Of a DNA stretch of 41,039 nt, positions 35,725 to 41,039 are shown piece by piece. The stretch comes from Burkholderiaceae bacterium (GTDB lineage: Bacteria; Pseudomonadota; Gammaproteobacteria; Burkholderiales; Burkholderiaceae_C). A program made the translations under genes and the position numbers. The first letter of the stretch is position 1. Each line of letters begins with the position of its first letter. The DNA lies in NCBI GenBank assembly GCA_004322085.1, contig SCRR01000058.1:1-41039 (forward strand), written 5' to 3'. The notes under the pieces were generated by a model. It was given only the letters and a program-made list of their open reading frames with translations. It made no database searches and was not told the DNA's origin.

Positions 35725-36623
35725 GTCGGACCGCCCTTCGAGAGATTGCCTGCGGACAGTTCGCTGGCGCGACGCGCGTGAGGTAGCAGAAATTCGGCGA
35801 GGGCCGACACGACGCCGCCAAGGCCCAAGACTTCCATTCCCAAGTCACGCACGAAGGCTTGCCATTGCCGCTGCTTGGCAGCGTCGTTCGCAAACGTTGC
35901 GCTCAGTGCTTCGGGCGCCTCGGTGGGCAGCGCCGTGCCGCGGCGCTCGAAAGTGGCAGCAACGGCGCGCGCCAGGCGATCATCGTTGAAATCGTACGTC
36001 CGGCTGAGCACCCACACGTCGTAGAAGTCCTTCATTCGGCTGTTCGCAAGTCCCAAAGCAACCATCGCTTGGAACTTCTCCGCGATTACGGTTTCGCGTG
36101 CGTATGCACGAAGCTTCGGCTGGGGCAAGTCGAGAAGAACCGGCAACTCCACTTCTTCGAGTCCTGGCTCGATGGCATCCCCAAAGCCGATGTCGATCAC
36201 TACCGTGATGCGAGCACCGGAAAGCCGCGCAGTGGTGCGAAGCCGCAAGCCGCCGTAGTCCAGCTCTTCCCTGATCAACTCGACGCGCAAACCCTCAACG
36301 TCGAATTCGATACCGTCGTTCAGCACGATGGCGCATATCTCGCGGAAGGTCGCGAGCATCGGTTCGGGTGCCGGGTCGCCGTAGCCCAGCAGATCCACGT
36401 CGCGTGTCGGGCGGTGTGGATCTTCGAACCACGTCGTCATTAGCATCGCCCCTTTCAATACGAAGCGGTCACGATGCGGCGAGATGCTGAGCCTGTGCAA
36501 TAGTCGTTCGATGGCGTAGCGCGTCAAAAGAAGATCGAGCGCCTGGCCCTTCTGCTTGGCGAGATTGAGCAGTCGCGCCCTCACCGAGGCACCGACGTCC
36601 CGCGACTTCTTGGTATCAGCCAT
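35721..36623 (-). CDS. abiEii: AbiEii/AbiGii-type nucleotidyltransferase toxin
   Basis: A 300-residue protein of the AbiEii family (DNA polymerase beta-like nucleotidyltransferases). Motifs are intact: FVLKGAMLMTTW (55-66), RPTRDVDLLG (71-80), VIDIGFGD (142-149), and EKFQAMVALGLANSRMKDFY (182-201). In AbiE systems it is the toxin: it stops growth during phage attack, in related enzymes by modifying tRNA ends. The expected second glycine after the lysine is alanine here (KGA). Its start overlaps the AbiEi gene by 8 bp and its end overlaps the nuclease gene by GTGA. Confidence 0.92.
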   Translation of the reverse strand: MADTKKSRDVGASVRARLLNLAKQKGQALDLLLTRYAIERLLHRLSISPHRDRFVLKGAMLMTTWFEDPHRPTRDVDLLGYGDPAPEPMLATFREICAIVLNDGIEFDVEGLRVELIREELDYGGLRLRTTARLSGARITVVIDIGFGDAIEPGLEEVELPVLLDLPQPKLRAYARETVIAEKFQAMVALGLANSRMKDFYDVWVLSRTYDFNDDRLARAVAATFERRGTALPTEAPEALSATFANDAAKQRQWQAFVRDLGMEVLGLGGVVSALAEFLLPHARRASELSAGNLSKGGPT

Positions 36624-37239
36624 GCGACGTCAGCGCCACGAGGTACGGCTCCATGGCTTTCCAGACCTTAGCCTTAGCCGCCTGACTGGAGATTTCCGAA
36701 GGCGTCACCTTCTTCTGCCTCAGGCTTTCGCGCAGACCTTCGAGAGCAACGTTGATGCCAACGGTCTGGCGGTAGCGGAACAGATCTGCGACGGTCCGAG
36801 CAATGCCGAACACGGGAACGGCGACGCCATCGACGAGGTGCCATTCCACGTCTTCTTGCAGACGCACATCGTCAAAGCGCGCAAAGCGCACTGGTGGATA
36901 GGTAAACTTAGGGTGCCAGTCCTTCGTGCCGATGGCCATCCAGATTTTGGCGGGAATCTGATCCGTAAGGCCATGGAACGCGAGGGCTGACGTGAGACAG
37001 ATGACTCCTTTTGGAACGAGCTTCGCTGCCTCTGCGAGAGAGTGATTCACGTCGAGAGGCGCATCGGGCAATTGGTACAGACCGCGCGCCAGCCGGACGA
37101 TCAACCCGTCACGCTCAAGCCGTGACACCGTGGCCGCCGTGGCGCCCGATGCGATCAATTCGCTCAAACGCGCCATCCCCCTAGCGCGCAGGTGCGCCAT
37201 GACGATGTCGCGGTGGCTGAGAGGCTGGGAGGCAGGCAT
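36616..37239 (-). CDS. abiEi: AbiEi-type antitoxin/transcriptional repressor
   Basis: A 207-residue AbiEi-family protein. The N-terminal winged helix is MARLSELIASGATAATVSRL followed by ERDGLIVRLARGLYQLPD, and the middle and C-terminal part, with CLTSALAFHGLTDQIPAKIW and GIARTVADLFRYR, is the domain that counters the AbiEii toxin. The ATG at 37239 is preferred over a TTG immediately before it. AbiEi proteins repress their own promoter by binding inverted repeats; a perfect 6+6 bp repeat lies 11 bp upstream. It is the first gene of an overlapping four-gene chain that ends with vsr. Confidence 0.92.
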   Translation of the reverse strand: MPASQPLSHRDIVMAHLRARGMARLSELIASGATAATVSRLERDGLIVRLARGLYQLPDAPLDVNHSLAEAAKLVPKGVICLTSALAFHGLTDQIPAKIWMAIGTKDWHPKFTYPPVRFARFDDVRLQEDVEWHLVDGVAVPVFGIARTVADLFRYRQTVGINVALEGLRESLRQKKVTPSEISSQAAKAKVWKAMEPYLVALTSHG

Positions 37240-37249
37240 CAATGATACA

Positions 37250-37265
37250 AAACCTAGGAAGGTTT
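37250..37265. promoter_or_regulatory. Candidate AbiEi operator
   Basis: AAACCT (37250-37255) and AGGTTT (37260-37265) form a perfect inverted repeat with a 4-bp spacer, between the GHKL copy B stop and the abiEi start. It can be extended imperfectly to ATAC/GTAT on the outside. Its position fits an autorepressor site for AbiEi. No clear -35/-10 pair could be assigned, though the gap is AT-rich. Confidence 0.5.
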
Positions 37266-37307
37266 CTGGTATTTTCCGATGTTTTATATCAAAATGCCAG
37301 CGTCCCG

Positions 37308-39512
37308 CTACGAAGCTGGCACCTCCCCGGGTGAACTCGTGGCAGGCACGATAGCCGATACGGAGGTGGGCTCGTCCAAGAGGCCCAGCATATCGGTGAT
37401 GACGTTCGGGAAGTCACCCACCGGCGCCAGCCGCGCAAGCAACTGCATCGTCTCCTTACCGCCAAAGTCGGCGATCTGCCTCAGCCGGGCGTCCGTGGCC
37501 GTGGGATCGGAAGCCAGGAGAAGCGCGCGAAGGTACTCCACGTGAAGATTTCGGGCCTCCGCAAGCACCTCCGACCAGGTAGTGACGGTAATCCGAGTGT
37601 TGTGCTCCTCGAAGCCGCCTCTGTCGTGACCCACTAGAAGGCCGCGCACCGTGATTTTGGGGCTCGTGTAGGCAGCGCGGATGATCCTCAGGTACTCACC
37701 GAGTTGCTCGTACTCGACGGGCTGCAAGGTCTTTCCTGCCTCTGGCCCCTTCAACTCGAAGACGATGAGTTCTTCAAGGCCGCCAGGATCGCTTAAGAAC
37801 ACGAAGTCCGGCTTCAACTTGGCCTTTTCACCCACGATCGACCATTCGCCAAGGGCCTCGTCAGGTTTGTGCTTCTGCGTCACCAGCGTCTTGATCGATT
37901 CATTGGCCGTGAGACGCTCCCAGCGTGGTCCCAAGAGCCAAGGGAAAGTCTCAATCAATCTCTGCAGATGCGTCTCAGTCTTGTCCTGTTCGATCATGCG
38001 TCGCATGACCGTGATCGCGGCGATACGCTGTGCCATCGTGACAGCGAGCCCCATGGCTTCGGGAACCATGCTCTTCCGAAGGTTCTCGACCAGCGTCGCG
38101 AAAACCGCTGAGTCCGAGTCCAGCGATGAAAAGACCTTCTCCCACAAGCTCTTGGTCAGGAGCCGGGTCGGCGCATGCGTCCAAGCTTCCGTGAAACTCT
38201 TCGTCGCCCGGTCCTTCGCCTCTTCGTCATTAGCCAGGTTTGGCAGGACCTCGCTCAAGAGTTCGGCGAGCGCCTCTTCCTCTGCTCCGGTGAGGGTGGA
38301 CTTTGGCGAAACGGCCCGAATGCGGGTAATGATCTCCTTCTTGGGCTGCTGGCCACGCCACTTGCGAAATTCTTCGAGCCAGTGCGAGATCCTGGAGTTG
38401 CCCCATTGCTGAAACGCAATGGTGTCGTCCGTGTCCCAATCGATCGACCGCCGATCTGTGGAGACGACATCGTTGGGCAGTTCGTCCAGCCAATCGGCTT
38501 CGATCACGCCGTACAGGTAGCGGCTCAGGATCTCCTTACCCTTGACGTCGAAAAAGAACGGTCGATCCTGCGCGATCTTCCCATGCGCATAGACGCCAAT
38601 GCCGGCGTTCTCGATCGACCAGTCCGATCCCTGTAAGCTGACGAACTTGATCCAGTAGCGAACCTGCCGCGCGACCCCGTTGATCGTCAGAATTTCTTCG
38701 ATGGGGTTATTCCAGTCGCCGAACCCGAAGTCGTGCAACGGTGGCAGTGCCTGGTCGGGAGTGATCCGCTTGCCGTTGATGTTGATCACGAAGTCGGGCC
38801 GCAACATCGACACCGTGAAGCGGCGCCCCATTGACTGCAGCAAGGTCTCCACGTTCATCGCCTTCTTCAACGTCGTGTTCCGAAGAAACACGCACACGCC
38901 GCCCTTGCCAGCATCGACGTTGTCGATGAAGTGCTTGTACGCGCTCTCATGACCGCTTTGCTTCACCAACGCCTTGAAAGCGGCCTCATCGACGCCGTCA
39001 GCGATTACCTCCGGTTCATAGCTTCCGGCCAGCGCTGATCCTGACTTCGCAATCAGTTCCTTCAACGAAAATCGGAGCCAGTAGAAACGCTGTTCCGGCT
39101 TCGGTTCCTCCCTTCGCTGCACATTGTTGGGCGTCGAAACGATGTCCACCGTCCCTGCGATGCCGAAGCCGGCCAACTTTCCAATGCCCTTTCGGCCCAT
39201 CGGTAGCCGGCCACCTGGCGTCAATTCGGTGGGCGACGTACGCCGATTCCGACCAATGACCAAAAATTCGTCGGTGAGCTCGTCGCGGGTCATTCCGCGA
39301 CCGTCGTCCGTGATGACGATGGTGGGACGACCATCCTCGCCGTGGGCCGTCAGCTCGATGTGGACCGTGTTCGCATCTGCATCCCAGCAGTTGGATAGAA
39401 ACTCAGCGACGACATTGGTAGGTTTGTTCTGGTACAGCTTTATGCCGAGGTGCTCAATCACCCGATTGGAAAACTCCAACTTGAATGGCTTGACCATATC
39501 TCCAATCGGCAT
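37308..39512 (-). CDS. GHKL (MORC/MutL-like) ATPase with C-terminal PD-(D/E)XK nuclease domain, copy B
   Basis: A 734-residue protein with the same layout as copy A. The ATP site is E37/N41 (VVAEFLSNCWDAD), TDDGRGM (68-74) and GRKGIGKL (106-113). A long helical linker follows to about 490. The C-terminus has THLQRLIETFPWLLGPRWER, D569 (PDF) and E586-L-K588 (VFELKGP), the same PD-(D/E)XK pattern, then a 90-residue tail. Identity to copy A appears confined to motifs, so they are old paralogues or independently acquired. AGGAG lies 6 nt before the ATG at 39512. It is followed by the AbiE genes after 68 bp. Confidence 0.85.
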   Translation of the reverse strand: MPIGDMVKPFKLEFSNRVIEHLGIKLYQNKPTNVVAEFLSNCWDADANTVHIELTAHGEDGRPTIVITDDGRGMTRDELTDEFLVIGRNRRTSPTELTPGGRLPMGRKGIGKLAGFGIAGTVDIVSTPNNVQRREEPKPEQRFYWLRFSLKELIAKSGSALAGSYEPEVIADGVDEAAFKALVKQSGHESAYKHFIDNVDAGKGGVCVFLRNTTLKKAMNVETLLQSMGRRFTVSMLRPDFVININGKRITPDQALPPLHDFGFGDWNNPIEEILTINGVARQVRYWIKFVSLQGSDWSIENAGIGVYAHGKIAQDRPFFFDVKGKEILSRYLYGVIEADWLDELPNDVVSTDRRSIDWDTDDTIAFQQWGNSRISHWLEEFRKWRGQQPKKEIITRIRAVSPKSTLTGAEEEALAELLSEVLPNLANDEEAKDRATKSFTEAWTHAPTRLLTKSLWEKVFSSLDSDSAVFATLVENLRKSMVPEAMGLAVTMAQRIAAITVMRRMIEQDKTETHLQRLIETFPWLLGPRWERLTANESIKTLVTQKHKPDEALGEWSIVGEKAKLKPDFVFLSDPGGLEELIVFELKGPEAGKTLQPVEYEQLGEYLRIIRAAYTSPKITVRGLLVGHDRGGFEEHNTRITVTTWSEVLAEARNLHVEYLRALLLASDPTATDARLRQIADFGGKETMQLLARLAPVGDFPNVITDMLGLLDEPTSVSAIVPATSSPGEVPAS

Positions 39513-40104
39513 CGCTATCTCCTGTGTCTGAGTTCCCCTCCTTGGTCATGCCGTCACGTCTGCCCCGCGGAGTAGCCTATTTGTAACAGATCGCAGCTTG
39601 CCCACCGGAAGATGGGCGGAGCATTCTTCATTGGAGGCGGATGACGACGTAGAGAAACCGGTGGAAGTATCGAACTACCTTCTGCAATCATGTCAGAGGC
39701 AACTGCATCCTGCACTCGCTGCTGTCAGCCACTAGGAAGCGACTAGTTCGGAACCTGGAGATCGCTCAATCTCCATCTTGTCGATAAGATGGATCATCGC
39801 ATGATCTGATCGAGTTTCAGCCGCCATTTTGTGACGGCTGAGGATGCTTTCGAGACGTTTTTCAAACCCGCATGTTTGCGTAACTTATTGATTTATAAGG
39901 ATTTCAAAAATGACGGCGAGACAGGCAATCAGCTACAAGATCGAGCTGATCCAGCGCGCCGAAGCCGCCAGACGGCGGTGGCTTGCGCTGAGCTGCAGCG
40001 CAAACGCCCCGCATTCGATAGCGAACTATGGAGTCTGAATAAGGCTTTAAAGCCTATTTGGTGCCAGAACCGGTCGCCGAATTGATCCCGTCCTGGTTCA
40101 CAAC
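39513..40104. other. Gene-poor structured region at the right edge of the island
   Basis: No supported gene over 592 bp. It holds three adjacent perfect inverted repeats: TGGAGAT/ATCTCCA (39756-39762, 39769-39775), GATCAT/ATGATC (39792-39797, 39801-39806) and CAGCCG/CGGCTG (39818-39823, 39835-39840). A 42-codon open frame with an AAGGA site is at 39910-40038, and the palindrome AGGCTTTAAAGCCT is at 40042-40055. Base composition drops then returns to high GC at the MFS gene, so the island border probably lies here. Confidence 0.55.
39910..40038 (+). CDS. Possible 42-residue protein
   Basis: The frame starts MTARQAISYKIELIQRAEAA and continues with a basic R-R-R-W segment; an amphipathic helix is likely. 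AAGGA stands about 8 nt before the ATG. No family is recognised, and another frame over the same DNA is also open for 84 codons, so it may be noise or the remnant of a longer gene. Ends just before the palindrome at 40042. Confidence 0.25.
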   Translation: MTARQAISYKIELIQRAEAARRRWLALSCSANAPHSIANYGV

Positions 40105-41039
40105 ATGGTCGTGACCGACACCGACATTCCCGCCCGCCTCGACCGCCTTCCCTGGTCGCGCTGGCACTGGCGGGTGGTGATCGCGCTGGGCGTGGCCTGG
40201 ATCCTCGACGGGCTCGAGGTCACGCTGGTCGGCTCCATCGGCGCGGTGCTGGAGAGGACCGACACCCTGGCGCTGACGCCGGCCCAGGTCGGGGGTGCCG
40301 GTTCGCTTTACGTTGGTGGCGCCGTCGCCGGGGCGTTGCTGTTCGGCCGGATGGCGGATCGGCTCGGGCGCAAGAAACTGTTTCTGACGACGCTCGCGGT
40401 GTATGCGGTTGCCACATTGGCCACCGCCCTTTCGCCCGACTTTTACTTCTTTGCGGCCTGCCGTTTTCTGACCGGCCTGGGCATCGGCGGCGAATACGCA
40501 GCCATCAACTCGGCCATCGACGAACTGATTCCGGCGCGGGTGCGCGGCCGCGTGAATCTGGCGATCAACGGCAGCTTCTGGATCGGCGCGGCGCTCGGTG
40601 CGGGCCTGAGTCTGGTGCTGCTCGATCCGCGCGTGCTCGGGCCGGTGCATGGCTGGCGTGCCGGCTTCGCACTCGGGGCGCTGCTGGCCATCGCCATCCT
40701 TTGGGTACGTCGCGACGTGCCCGAAAGCCCGCGCTGGCTGGTGGCGCACGGACGGGCCGACGAGGCCAGGCACGTCATCGAAGCGATCGAGGAGCGGGTC
40801 ACCGGGCAGCATGGCCCGCTGGCGCCCGTGACCACGCAGCTTCGCTTCGTGCGACAGGGGGCGCCGCCAATGCGGCAGGTGGCACGCGTGCTGCTCAAGC
40901 AGTATCGGGCGCGCAGCGGCGTCGTGCTCGCGCTGATGATCTCGCAGGCGTTCTTCTACAACGCCATCTTCTTCACCTATGCGCTGGTCCTCACGCGCTT
41001 TTACAAAGTGCCCGATGAACGCGTGGCGCTGTACATTTT
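40105..41039 (+). CDS. MFS transporter, sugar-porter-like (cut by window edge)
   Basis: The first 311 codons of a major-facilitator protein; the C-terminus lies beyond the window. It begins with a charged lead and SRWHWRVVIALGVAWILDGL, with the D-G-L-E of the first membrane segment. The MFS signatures are FGRMADRLGRKK between segments 2 and 3, CRFLTGLGIGGEYAAINSAI in segment 4 and PESPRWLVAHGRADEA at the end of segment 6. About eight membrane segments are present. A carboxylate or sugar cargo is likely. No strong ribosome-binding site is seen before the ATG, which is chosen by family match; a stop lies in frame about 55 bp upstream. Confidence 0.88.
   Translation, partial: MVVTDTDIPARLDRLPWSRWHWRVVIALGVAWILDGLEVTLVGSIGAVLERTDTLALTPAQVGGAGSLYVGGAVAGALLFGRMADRLGRKKLFLTTLAVYAVATLATALSPDFYFFAACRFLTGLGIGGEYAAINSAIDELIPARVRGRVNLAINGSFWIGAALGAGLSLVLLDPRVLGPVHGWRAGFALGALLAIAILWVRRDVPESPRWLVAHGRADEARHVIEAIEERVTGQHGPLAPVTTQLRFVRQGAPPMRQVARVLLKQYRARSGVVLALMISQAFFYNAIFFTYALVLTRFYKVPDERVALYI

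Noticed and set aside
39831-40085. 84-codon plus-strand frame before the MFS gene
   Set aside because: Begins inside a hairpin, has no ribosome-binding site or similarity, and competes with another small frame.
40054-40812. 252-codon minus-strand frame
   Set aside because: Antisense of the MFS transporter, whose motifs are clear on the plus strand.

Overview
The window looks like a chromosomal segment of a GC-rich betaproteobacterium, most likely Burkholderiales and probably Comamonadaceae (Rhodoferax/Polaromonas/Variovorax-like). This is inferred from codon use, from the mix of families (DUF1631, DUF2855, orphan TAXI protein, many MFS/ABC importers) and from an intergenic repeat resembling ones I recall in that family; no rRNA or marker gene settles it.

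Region by region. 1-63 is the first 21 codons of an IS5-type transposase, followed by a GC-rich palindromic repeat. 308-7764 holds a DUF2855 gene divergent from a TetR regulator, a family VIII-type serine hydrolase with an acyl-CoA ligase upstream, and a P1-type aminopeptidase followed by an orphan TAXI-type binding protein. 7754-14208 is housekeeping: DUF1631, EttA, an RhlE-type RNA helicase and an NAD(P)-binding reductase whose start lies inside the helicase tail.

14231-25520 is a sugar/sugar-acid catabolic block. A minus-strand operon (2-hydroxyacid dehydrogenase, FadR-type GntR regulator, cupin) diverges from an IlvD/Edd dehydratase. A four-part ABC sugar importer follows, then DgoK-type kinase, DgoA-type aldolase and a sugar-dehydrogenase-like SDR, the last three joined by ATGA overlaps. 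Together they fit oxidative catabolism of galactose or a similar aldose: import, oxidation to the aldonate, dehydration to the 2-keto-3-deoxy acid, phosphorylation, and cleavage to pyruvate plus glyceraldehyde-3-phosphate. A palindrome matching the FadR-subfamily operator consensus lies in the divergent promoter region. 25578-29539 is a MarR-controlled MFS/MATE export operon divergent from a hotdog thioesterase, with a 7+7 bp inverted repeat over the MarR promoter. DUF2501 and glyoxalase I follow.

30876-39512 is a defence island of lower GC. On the plus strand a GHKL (MORC/MutL-like) ATPase fused to a PD-(D/E)XK nuclease domain overlaps a C5-cytosine methyltransferase gene. Converging from the other side on the minus strand are a second GHKL-nuclease protein, an AbiEi/AbiEii toxin-antitoxin pair, a stand-alone PD-(D/E)XK protein and a Vsr endonuclease; the last four overlap each other. 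A small ribbon-helix-helix protein sits at the left edge. This is the most unusual part of the window: it resembles the MORC/MutL-type restriction-modification loci predicted by comparative genomics, but carries two ATPase-nucleases and an embedded AbiE module and has no helicase. The window ends with 592 bp of structured DNA lacking a confident gene and an MFS transporter cut by the window edge.
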